From Letharia columbiana (taxonomy: Eukaryota; Ascomycota; Lecanoromycetes; Lecanorales; Parmeliaceae), in assembly GCF_014066305.1 (NCBI RefSeq), contig NW_023501053.1, positions 266,501-330,500 of the forward strand: a stretch of 64,000 nt of DNA, read 5' to 3'. Every line of letters starts with the position of its first letter. Within the stretch, counting starts at the first letter, position 1. The position numbers and the translations under genes were made by a program. Below the pieces are notes generated by a model. The model was not told the origin of the DNA. It worked only from the letters and a program-made list of their open reading frames with translations, and did not search any database. Positions 22,562 to 34,020 of this stretch are shown here, piece by piece.

Positions 22562-23195
22562 ATTATATATTTTATTATTAATTCTTAATTTTTATAAAAT
22601 TAAGTTTATTATTTTTTTATTAAAAAGAGTTTAAAGATTATAATTTAAACTTCTTTAATATCTATAATTATTATATTATTATATTTATAATTTATTAATA
22701 ATATTTATATTTAATATATTACTTATAACTTCTTAATTTTTTAAATCTTTATTTTATTTAAATTATATTATTTAATTAATAAAGTTAATAATTTAATTAT
22801 AATTATAAACTTTAAATATATTAAATTTAAATATAAAGATTTTAAAAGTAAATAAATTTTATATATGAAAGATATTTAATATATCTTTAATAGTAATTTT
22901 AATCTAATTTTTTAAAAGTAATTTAAAAATTAAAATTATTTATTTTAATTTATATTTAAAAATATTAAAGTAAAAGAATATAGTATTATTTTTAGATATT
23001 AGTATAATTATTCTTTATATATTAAATATATAAATAAAGATCTTTATATACTTAATAATTATTAATAAAAATATCTCTATTTATAATAAATTTATTATAT
23101 TTATATCTAAATTTAAATTTAAATTCTTATTCTTATTTATTAATATCTTAGATTTTTAAATTAATAAGAAAATCTTATATAATTAATATATTAAT

Positions 23196-23962
23196 ATATA
23201 TAAAAGAATAAGATAGAGCTAAGCTTAAAAACCTTGAATTTATATATATAGTCAATTATTAATTCGAGTTCGCTACGCTCTTTAATTAGATCGGCTAACT
23301 CATCGCGGGTAAATAAATTAGTATCCGCAACCATCAAAATCTCGCTCTCCCGCGCCTCCCTTATTAAAAAAATAGATATATATTATTAATATATAGAATA
23401 ACTTTTTTGTTTTCTATTAAAATTTTGAGATTTTTTTTTAATTTTAAAATGCTATTTATGCTTTCCGAATTTTTAAGAATTTTAAAATTTAGTCTTATAA
23501 TTATTAAAGCGCAAGGAATTCAAATATCGCTCACCAAAGTTCGCTCACCAAAGATCGCGGACAGCCGGACAGCCCTGATCAAAAAACAGGTACACATTAT
23601 TTGATTTTACTCGTGCATTCCAGAAGTGAGTTACCTGATAGAGCGAGGACGTCAATAGATATTTCCACTCAGCGGCACGTCGCTTGATCTATTGGCGTCC
23701 TCGCTCTATCAAGTAACTCACTTCTGGAATGCACGATTAGAATAACTTTTTTGTTTTCTATTAAAATTTTAAGATTTTTTTTCTAAAATTATAGAACGAA
23801 ATGTGAGCTTTTAGATAAAAAAAGAATTACTAAATTAAGTCTTATGAATATTTAAAGGTAACGAATTTAAATGTCGCCTATCAAAAGTTCACTTATTAAA
23901 TTTACTCGATAGCTCTAATTAAAAAAAATAATTATAAATTTAATTCATAGGCCTTTACTCGT
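23196..23962 (+). mobile_element. family A element, weakly RIP-mutated, carrying the hairpin insertion
   Basis: Starts ATATATAAAAGAATAAGATA and ends ATAGGCCTTTACTCGT. Many CA and TG survive (CCGCAACCATC, CGGACAGCCGGACAGCC), so this is one of the least mutated copies. It has two internal units; the second is split by the 127-bp hairpin at 23610-23736. An empty paralogous site lies on the minus strand near 32495-32515. A 65-codon open frame at 23407-23604 is chance. Confidence 0.7.
23610..23736. mobile_element. 127-bp foldback (MITE-like) hairpin insertion
   Basis: Arms 23611-23660 and 23687-23736 are reverse complements at 48 of 50 positions, around a 26-nt loop (23661-23686). The outermost bases are TCGTGCATTCC and GGAATGCACGA. 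TTA occurs on both sides (23607-23609 and 23737-23739). Removing the 127 bp plus one TTA restores the family A consensus GATTTTAGAATAAC seen at 24438. The sequence is GC-balanced with many CA and TG dinucleotides and shows no RIP, unlike everything around it. It has no coding capacity. I do not recognise the termini. Confidence 0.85.
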
Positions 23963-24074
23963 TTATTATAATTATTTAAAATTTTAGAATTTTAAAAAGG
24001 TAATTAACATATATATCGAAATAAATAAATTTATTTTATTTTTTAGAAATATATATAAATTATATAGTATTAAT

Positions 24075-24652
24075 ATATATAAAAGAATAAGATAGAGCTA
24101 AGCTTGAAAATCTTAAATTTATATATATAGTTAATTATAAATTTAGAGTTACTACGCTCTTTAATTAGACCGGCTAAGTCATCGTAGATAAATAAATTAG
24201 CGTCCGCAACTATCAAAATCTATTACCCTACTTTTAACCCTTTAATAACTTTACTATTTTCTATTAAAATTTTAAGATTTCTTTTTCAATTTATAGAATA
24301 AAATGTGGGCCTTCAGATAAATAAAGAATTCCTAAATTTAATCTTATAATTATTAAAGCGCAAGGAATTCAAATATCGCTCACCAAAGTTCGCTCGACAG
24401 CCGGACAGCCCTAATCAAAAAACAGGTACACATTATTTGATTTTAGAATAACTTTTTTATTCTCTATTAAAATTTTAAGATTTTTTTTTCAAATTATAAA
24501 ACGAAATATGGCCTTTCAGAGAGAAAAAAATGTTCTTAAATTTAATCTTATAATTATTAAAGCGTAAGGAATTTAAAGATCGCTTATCTATTTACTCGAT
24601 AGCCCTGATTAAAAAAAATGGTTATGAATTTAATTCATAGGCCTTTACTCGT
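24075..24652 (+). mobile_element. family A element with 7-bp flanking repeat
   Basis: Begins ATATATAAAAGAATAAGATA and ends CATAGGCCTTTACTCGT. TATTAAT lies directly on both sides (24068-24074 and 24653-24659). The paralogue on the minus strand near 32395-32415 reads straight through this point (TATTATTAATATAAAAATT). Two internal units, 578 bp, lightly to moderately RIP-mutated, no coding frame. Confidence 0.75.
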
Positions 24653-25795
24653 TATTAATATAAAAATTAAATTATATAAACATTATATAATATTAGATTA
24701 TTAAAAAAAAAAAAATTATAATAATCTCTAAAAATCTTTTTTTATTTTTTATAATAATTATAAATAAATAGTAATTTTTCTAAATAATAAAACGCTGGAT
24801 TTTACTATATTTTTACTTTCTAATAAAAATAATCTTATAATTTTTATAGTATTTAATTTTTTTCTAAATGAAGCTAAATATAGAGATTATATTTATATTA
24901 AATTTTATAATAATTATAATTTTAAATATAATAATTATAATATATATACTTTTTAATTTATTAAAGAAATTATTTAGAAAGATATTATATCTAATAATTC
25001 TTAAATAAATAATAAAAATAAATAATATAATATAAGATTAATTTTATATTTAAAAAGAATAAGCTATTATGAAGTATTAATTAAAATTTATATAAACTTC
25101 TAATTATTTATATAATTAATAATTAATATTAAAAAGAGATATTATCTTTTATAAGATCTTTATAAACTATTTATAATATAATATTATAAAAGCCTTTTAT
25201 AGAAGTCTCTAATAAAGTTATTTTTATTAGATTTAAGAGGCTTAGAAAGCCTAAGTTAAATATATATTAGCGTCTTTAAGTATTCTCTACTAAAATAGAT
25301 TTCTAAATAGTAAGATTTTTTTTTATTATAACTTAATTTATAATAATATAATAATAATACTTTAATTACTTATATATATTAATAGTTTATACTTATAAGT
25401 AGATTTAGTATTTCACTAATACTAATATTAATTTAGATCTCTTTCTCTAAATAATATCTTCTCTAGACTTATTTAGATTACGTTATCACTAATAGCTATA
25501 TTAAACTAGCTTCTATCGCCTTCTTAGATACTATAGTTATTATTATATTAACTTTTAAAAATATCTTATCTACTCTTTATTCTACTAGCAATCTCATATA
25601 TATTATATATTAAATTATTTATTAACTATCCATCGATTACCCTACTAAGCCAACGAGTTAACGAATTAGATATATCTATATCTCAAAAGAAGATTCACGT
25701 AATTATTAATTTATAATTTTTAGAAATACTACGTAATCTCGAAATCTTTCTTAGATTTATAGAATAACTTTATTTTTTAATTCTTTATTATTAGT

Positions 25796-28066
25796 ATATA
25801 TAAAAGAATAAGATAGAGCTAAGCTTAGAAATCTTAAGTTTATATATATAGTTAATTATAAATTTAAGTTTATTATATTCTTTAATTAGATCGACTAAAT
25901 TAGTTTACTAGCTCTTTTAAGCTTTCTTATTAAAAATTTATATATAGATATTTTATACTTTAAAGTATTTAGTTTACGATATATATAGTTACTTTATAAT
26001 TTCTTAAATTATAAAGCTCACTTTATATTTTTAATACTATAAAAATTATAAAGTTTAATTTACTATTAATAAATTAAATAAATATTTAAATATAATAATT
26101 ATAGTAGTTATATTAGACGCGTTCGAGATTAAATAATAATAATTCTTTCATCTATTTATTATTCTTTTACTATTCTATTAATTCTATTAATTCTACTAAT
26201 TCTACTAATTCTATTAATATAAATATAATTATCTTTAATATCTCTTATTTAATTAAAGCCCTTTATTAACGTCTTTAGATTATTTTTAAATAAATTTATT
26301 ATTACTAGTAATTAAGACTATAAATAAACTTAATAACTATTTATTACTACTTATAAACGCGTTAAAAAATTCTTAAAAGAGCTTAAATAGATATATTCTT
26401 TTTATATATTTCTTTTAAGCTAGCGATAAATAAGTTAAATTAATATTTAAATATTATAATTATATTAAACGCGTTTAAGATCGAATAATAATTCTTTTAT
26501 CTATTTATATAATTATTCTTCTTTTATTATTTTATTAATTCTATTAATTCTATTAATTCTATTAATTCTATTAATATAAATATATTTACTCTCGATATTC
26601 TTATATTTAATTAAATAAGAGAAGAATTTATAATAGATAAATATAAAGAATACTATAAAGAAATTAAGCGATAATAAAGTTATTATTATTAAGAATACGA
26701 CTTAGCTCTTTAAGATCTTATATTATATTAATTATTTACTTAATTAATTACTTAGTTAATTACTTAATTTAATACTCTATAAAAGAAGAAATAAAAGAAG
26801 AAATTATAATAGATAAATATAAAGAATACTACGAAGAAATTAAGTGATAATAAAGATATTATTATTAAAAATACGACTTAGCTCTCTAAAATCCTACGTT
26901 ATATACTCTTTATAATTTTATATTAAATTATTATTTAATAAGTGAAGAATATTATTATAATTTAATTTATTATCTCTACTATATTAAGAAGTAAGAGAAA
27001 GAACTATAATAGATAAATACGAAGAATACTATAAAGAAATTAAATAATAATAAAACTATTATTATTAAGAATACGATTTAATTCTTTAAGATCTTATATT
27101 ATATTAGTTATTTATTTAGTTAATTACTTAGCTAGTTACTTAGTCTAATACTTTATAAAAGAAGAAATAAAAAAGAAATTATAATAAATAAATATAAAGA
27201 ATATTATAGAGAATATTATAAAGAAATTAAACGATAATAAAATTATTATTATTAAGAATATAATTTAACTTTTTAAGATTTTATATTATATTAATTATCT
27301 ACTTAGTTAATTATTTAATTAATTATTTAATTAATTATTTAATTAGTTACTTAGCTAGTTACTTAATTTAATACTCTATAAAAAAAAGTAAAAGAAGAAA
27401 TTATAATAGATTAATGCGGAGAATACTATAGAGAATATTATAGAGAATATTATAGAGAAATTAAGCGATAATAAAGTTATTATCGTTAAAAATACGACTT
27501 AGCTCTCTAAAGATTTTATATTAAATTATTATTTAATAAGTGAAGAATATTACTATAACTTAATCTATTATCTCTATTATATTAATATAATATATTATTA
27601 TAATAACGTTATAAGAGAAAGATTTATTATAACGATTATAACTAATTAGATCTCTATAAAAGAAATATTAAACGATATATATTTAAATAAATTAAAATTA
27701 TTCGATATCTTACTCTAATAGCTATTTTATTATTCGAAAGATTTTATTATAATAGAAGATAATATAAGATTTATATTATTAATTAATATATTATCTTTAT
27801 TTCTTTTTAATATTTTAATACTTCTTATTATAAGAATATAGCCTTTCTCTATTTTTTATAAATAATTATTATAAATTAATTTTTTATATTTAATATATCT
27901 TTCTAATTAGATCTTAACGCGTCTCTCTTTATATATATATATTTATATATAGATTAAAAACGTATAGTAAGCGATTAGAGTTTGATTTGACTTAGAGCTA
28001 AAGTTAAAATTCAATTTAACTTAGAAAATCTAACTTCATAAATTTAATTCATAGGCCTTTACTTAT
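25796..28066 (+). mobile_element. large element D, second copy, 2.3 kb
   Basis: Left terminus ATATATAAAAGAATAAGATA and right terminus ATAGGCCTTTACTTAT. It is the inverted relative of 9883-13066. About five tandem diverged units of roughly 200-230 bp lie between 26590 and 27600 (marker GAATACTATAAAGAAATTAA... and ACGACTTAGCTCT), followed by one copy of the 345-bp unit (27590-27935). TTCTATTAATTCTACTAATT-type short tandem repeats occur at 26170-26215 and 26530-26575. No coding frame. Confidence 0.65.
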
Positions 28067-28182
28067 TGTAGTTTACTAATTCGCTATAAGAGTAAAAGAT
28101 TATTCTTATTAAGAGCTTAGAAGTTAATATTAAAGATCTATTATATAAATAATCTACTACTAAAATATTATTTTATACTCTT

Positions 28183-28334
28183 TATTAAAATATAAAGATA
28201 GAATACTTAGTTATATTAACTATAGAGTTCTATAAAAGAAAAGAGTAACTTAATATAGACGCGTTAAGGCGTATTATATAATATAGTTATATAATCGCTA
28301 AGACGCTAAAAGTTATATAATTCGAATTTTAATA
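28183..28334 (-). repeat. copia subfamily II LTR, 3' position on the minus strand
   Basis: A 152-bp LTR in reverse orientation, ending GAATTTTAATA at 28334 (RIP form of GAATTTCAACA). The adjacent interior ACTTTTCTTTATATATATTC is the degraded polypurine side seen unmutated at 34021. Confidence 0.75.
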
Positions 28335-31300
28335 CTTTTCTTTATATATATTCTTTTATAAGCGAAATTTAATAAATACGAAGTTTAATATTAACGATAT
28401 TAAAATCGAGTAGATAAGATAAAATAATTTAGTTAATTTTTACTAGATTATTAAGATAAAATTAATATTAAGTAATTAAAGTAAAGTCTAAGTCGAATAG
28501 CTAAAATAACTTAAATAAGACTAGCGTTAAATAATTAAAGTAAAATTAATATTAAATAGCTAAGATAAATTAGTATCGAGTAATTAGTATAAAAATATAT
28601 CTCTTATATCTCTATTTCCTCTATAGATAAAATTAAAAAATATAAGATTTAAAGTTCGCGATATTTAAAATAGAGTAGGTAAAGTAAAAAGTCGAAATTT
28701 AAAAATAACTATATTAAACTATAGCCCCTATCTAAATATAATTTAAATTTTACTTTTTATTAAAAAGCGATTTTTTAGAATTTTTATTTTTAGACTATTT
28801 AATATATATTAAAAATCGATTAATTTAAGATTAAAGGATATTTATAAGAGTAGCTAAATAAAATAATTAAAAGAAATTCTTCTAGCTATATATCGCCGAC
28901 TATAAAACTCTCGCGAAGATTATTTTAAATAACTAGTTCTTAATAATAGTAATTAATAGTAATAATTTAAAGGTATAATACTTAAGATATTAATAATAAA
29001 TAGATATAAGTTCTCTAAAAGAGCTTTAAAAGATTAATAATAATAGTAATAATAGCGTTAAAGAAATAGCTATTTCGATATAAAATAGTAAGTTCGTAGA
29101 GTATTAAGTCTAATATAGCGACTCGACGAGCGACTTAAATTAATTACTCGTAGTATAAGAATTAATAAAATAGCTTCTCTAAAGTAAACGACTTCTTTAT
29201 ATTAAGATTATTAAATTATAATAAGATTATAGATAATATTTTAGCTTAATAAGTTAATAAAATCTCTTAAACTTATTCTTATTAAAGGTCTTAATAAGAT
29301 TATTAACTATTTATTAATCGATAAAGACGTAGTCTAAAGCGACGTTTTTAGTAATAACTTATTTCTATATATAATAATATTAAATATTAATATATTTAAT
29401 ATAGATATAAAATTAAAGATTTTTAGCTAGTGCTATTACGCCTTAATTATTATAAAAAATAATTATTATTTACGCTTATTTATTATTAAAATTAAACTAA
29501 TTTAATAAATTATATAATTAAATTACTTCTTTAATAGTTTATATTTAATTAATATATTTAGTCTTATAAATTAAGAGTACTATAATAAATTATCGCTTCG
29601 ATAATTAATTAATAGTTTTATTATTAATATTAAATATATATTTAAATATAAAGCGATAAGTATTTTAATTATCGACTTAATTAGCGTTAATATAATCGCT
29701 TAGAAATTTTAGATTCTCTCTAAAGATAAATTAGTAATTAACGATTTATCTAAAATAGCGAAAGATTTACTTAATCGCTTTTTAATAAGCTTCGTTAAGA
29801 TTTAAATTATATTAAAATATTATTAAAATCGCGAATATAATATCTAATCTTATATCGAGTATTATATATATTAATAATCTTATTATTAATTAATACTTAA
29901 TACGAGAGACTTTAAAGATTTAAAAGTTCTCTTTAAATATTTAATATCTTTTAATATTTATAAAAATAAATATATCTTTAAATTTTTATATATTATATTT
30001 AATAAGAAACTTTTTAATATACTTTATCTAATTAAATTAAATAATATAATTAATATAATTTTTAATAATAATTATATCTAAATAATATATATATAATTTT
30101 AAATTAATTATTTCGAAGTAACTATTAAACTTATCTTTAATATTTTAAATTTTTATTTTATTAAAATTAATTAAGAGAATATTATTTATATAAATTATAA
30201 TAATTATAATATTATTAATAAAGATTAAGAAATTAGTTATAATAGATTTAAAATTTAATTTTTTTAAATATATAAAGAGAATATTATATTAAACTCTTAA
30301 AGATTATTTTAAATTATATAACGTCTTCTTTAGCTTATATATTTTATATTTATTATTAATTTTAAAATTTATAGACTATATTATATAGATAATTTTCTTT
30401 ATATTATTATAAAGAAAAGTAATTTTAATATTTATTTACTTTAATTTTTAATTAAAGATTATTATTAAAGTAAAGATTATTTTATAATTTATAGACTTAA
30501 TTATAAAGATAAAAGTCTTATTAAAGTCTACGCCTTCGCGCTATTTAAAATTATAAATTATTTATTAAACTTTATATTATATAATCTCTTTAATAAAGTC
30601 TTACTTAAATTTATAAATTTATTTATTATTTAAAATATATATATTTAAAAGTAAATTTATTAAGATTTAAGTATCGTTAATTATAAAAGAGTTAACTTCT
30701 TTCTATATAATAAATTTCTATTTTATTTTTTAATATTTATTTATTATTATCTCTCGATATATTTAGAGCTTAAATAGCTTAAAAGTATTAACTTTAATTA
30801 AAAAAACGAGTAAATCTAATAAAAAATCGCGATAAGTTTTAAGAACTTTATATCGTTTAGATTATTTTAAAAAAGATTATTAATTAATTATAAATCTAGT
30901 TATAGACTTTATTAAGACTTATATTAAAGATATCGATACTATTAAAATAAATCCCGCGAGTATATTTTCGCTTAGAGTTTTAAGTAATTTTAACTTTATC
31001 TTCTTTAAATATATCTATAAAGATATTTATAGCGATATCTACGATAATATCTATAAAGATATTTCTCTAATAGAGATTTATATAATAATAACAAATTCTC
31101 TAACGACTTTAGTTAAAATAATTATTACTTCGATAAATATTTCTTATCTTATTCTTTTTAAGACTTTTTCTTCTAAAATTAATATTAAAGAAGTAATTAA
31201 TAACTTATATATAATCTTTTATAACGTATTTATATAACGCTTATTTCTATTTTTAAATAAATTTTAATTATTAATCTTTCTTTTCTTAATAAGATTAAGC

Positions 31301-33755
31301 TTAAATAGAATTAACTTAAAAAAATTATTAATTTAAATTATATTTAAATAAATCTAAATTTTACTATTTAATATTAATATATAATAAAATCGATTAGCTT
31401 TATAATTAATTAAGCGCCCTTTATAAGCGTAATTCTTATATTTAATTTAATTAATATTTAATAAATATATTTAATAGAAACTAGTTTATTTAATAATTTA
31501 AAGATATAAAATATTAAATAAATAGTTTATAGAGGTTTTATAAGAGATAATATCTCTTTTTAATATTAATTATAGATTATATAGATAATTAGAAACTTAT
31601 ATAAATTTCGATTAATATTTTTATAATAATTTACTCTTTTTAAGTATAGTATTAATCTTATATTATATTATTTAATCAAGATATTTAAATTTATTATTTA
31701 TTTAAAAGTTATTAGTTATTAAGAATGGTGGGCTGGCTTGGAAACCTTGAATTTGTTGTGCGCATTTCTTCGGGTTCGTACGCTCTTTTTGACGGTGAGT
31801 CATCGGGGTAAATAATTAGCGTCCGCACCCAATCTCGCATCAAAAATGGTGTACTTATTGACACATAGAATTATTTTGTTTTCTATTAAAATTTTGAGAT
31901 TTTTTTAAATTTTGAAGCGCTGTTTGTGCTTTCCGATTTTTAAGAATTTTGAAATTTAGTCTTATAATTTTAGGCGCTCAATATCGCTCCCAAGTTCGTC
32001 CCAAGATCGCTCTCAGTCGCCCTCTTACTCGTAGCCCTATTAAATTTTTTTTGTTAAATATAATATCTTTTTAAATAATTTCTTTAATAAATTAAAAACT
32101 ATATATATTATAATTATTATATATAAATTATAATTATTATAAAATCTAATATAAATATAATTTCTATACTTAATTTAATTTAAAAAAAAATTAAAAATCG
32201 CGAGGATTATAAAATTATTCTTATTAGAAAGTAAGAATATAGTAAAATAAAGCGTTTTATTATCTAGAAAAATTATTATTTATTTATAATTATTATAAAA
32301 AATAAAGAAAAATCTTTAAAAATTATTATAAATTAAATTATTTTTTTAGCGATTTAGCGTTATATAACGCTTATATAATTTAATTTTTATATTAATAATA
32401 TTATATAATTTATATATATTCTTAGAAGATAAAATAAATAAATTTATTTCGATATATATTTTAACTAATTTTTTAGAATTCTAAAATCTTAAATAATTAT
32501 AATAAGCGTAGTATATATATAAGTTTTTTATTAATTTAAGAATCTAAGATATTGCGAATAAGAATAAGAATTTAAATTTAGATTTAGATATAAATATAAT
32601 AAACTTATTATAAATAGAAATATCTTTATTAATAATTATTAAATATATAAAAATTTCTATTTATATATCTAGCGTATAAAGATAATTACGCTAATATCTA
32701 AAAAAATATTATACTCTCTTATTTTAATATTTTTAGATATAAGCTAAAGCGAATAGTTTTAATTTTTAAATTACTTTTAAGAAATTAGATTAAATTACTA
32801 TTAAAATATATTAGATATTTTTTATATATAGAGTTTATTTACTTTTAAGATTTTTAAATCATTAAAATTCAATTTATTTAAAGTTTATAATTATAATTAA
32901 ATTATTAACTTTATTAATTAAATAATTAATTTAAATAAAATAAAAATTTAAAAGATTAAAAAGTTATAAGTAATATATTAAATATAAATATTATTAATAA
33001 ATTATAAATATAATAATATAATAATTATAAATATCGAAGAAGTTTAAATTATAATCTTTAAATCCTTTTTAATAAAGAAATAATAAATTTAATTCTATAA
33101 GAATTAAGAATTAATAATAAGATATATAATATTCTTTAAATTAAGATTAATATATATTATAAAATTATATACTATCGCTAATTAGATATATATAATAATA
33201 ATTTTAATATTATTAAATTAATAATTAATAATAAACTTATTATTTTAGATATTTTTATCTTTATCTTTATTACTCGAGCTCGAGAAATTATTATTATTAT
33301 TATTTTTTATTATTTTTATTATTATTATTATTTTTATTATTATTATAATTATCGCAGTTTTTATAATTATCGCGATCTTCTTTATTATTATTATTATTAT
33401 TCTATTTCTTAAATTTAAAATATAAAGAGATATATTTAATATTATTATATTAGTTCTTTTTATAATAATTATAATATTTATAAGTTTAAATATAAATATA
33501 AAAGTTATTAATATAAGTCTCTTATTAAATTCTATACTTAATAACTTCGTTAATAATAATTAATATAATAACGCTTTATGAGTTATATATAAAGAATTTA
33601 TTAATTAATATAATTAATATATAAACTTTAATATTAATTAAATTAATAGAATTAATTATAATATTAATAAATCGAGTAATTATATAATTTAAATCGAATT
33701 TTATAATATTATTATTCTTAAAAATATTATAATTTTAATTATATTATTTATAATA
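28335..33755 (-). mobile_element. copia subfamily II element 3, RIP-inactivated and truncated
   Basis: From its 3' LTR the interior runs rightward, corresponding to RNase H, reverse transcriptase and then gag when read on the minus strand. Blocks at 30360-30480 match the reverse transcriptase region of element 1 near 36140-36280. At 33250-33420 a GAT/AAT-rich coding-like run resembles the gag end of element 4. A family A copy (31722-32056) interrupts it. The 5' LTR is missing; the sequence stops where the inverted-repeat element begins at 33761. All frames carry many stops. Confidence 0.6.
31722..32056 (+). mobile_element. family A relative, nearly RIP-free but with many small deletions
   Basis: It aligns to 23210-23600 but keeps GGCTGGCTTGGAAACC, GTTGTGCGC and GACGGTGAGTCATCG where other copies have TA-rich RIP products. 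It also lacks single or few bases at many points (CAATATCGCTCCCAAG against CAAATATCGCTCACCAAAG). Neither the left terminus nor the GGCCTTTACTCGT end is present. It may preserve near-ancestral sequence, or be a poorly resolved assembly stretch. Confidence 0.55.
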
Positions 33756-33876
33756 AGTAATCGTATAGAAATACGCTATACTTAGTATAGGCCACCTTAA
33801 CGCTAAGACTATTTCAATATCAATTTTTTTAATTATTCTATCTATTTACTTATATACATATTTATTTAGAGCTACT

Positions 33877-34020
33877 TATGAAAATATGAGATAAGATACT
33901 TAGTTATTAACTATGGAGTTACTATAGAGAAAAGAGCGACTAGATACGGATACGCTAAGGCGTGTTACATAACCATATTATATGATCATTAAGACGCGTC
34001 ACGTAATCTAAATTTCAACA
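33877..34020 (-). repeat. 3' LTR of copia element 1
   Basis: Lightly mutated 144-bp LTR; on the minus strand it starts TGTTGAAATTTAGATTACG and ends TTTTCATA. It is one of the best-preserved LTRs in the window. Confidence 0.9.

Larger units (their letters stand above)
18698..25795 (+). mobile_element. copia subfamily II element 4, interior with four nested insertions
   Basis: Sequence downstream of the LTR continues in pieces around later insertions: TRIM (20105-21009) and family A copies (22036-22561, 23196-23962, 24075-24652). With these removed, 21430-24900 matches the reverse complement of 32057-33755, which belongs to copia element 3. Near 21770-21980 a repetitive AAT/GAT-rich run is followed by a degraded Cys/His-like stretch, which fits the end of a gag with a zinc knuckle. 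No reverse transcriptase was recognised in 24653-25795 and no 3' LTR is seen, so it is incomplete or disrupted by element D at 25796. Confidence 0.5.

Noticed and set aside
23407..23604. 65-codon frame in a family A element
   Set aside because: Low-complexity, lies over a noncoding repeat unit and is broken in sister copies.
26590..27600. CRISPR-like array
   Set aside because: Units are about 200 bp, diverged and without spacers; the context is a fungal repeat.
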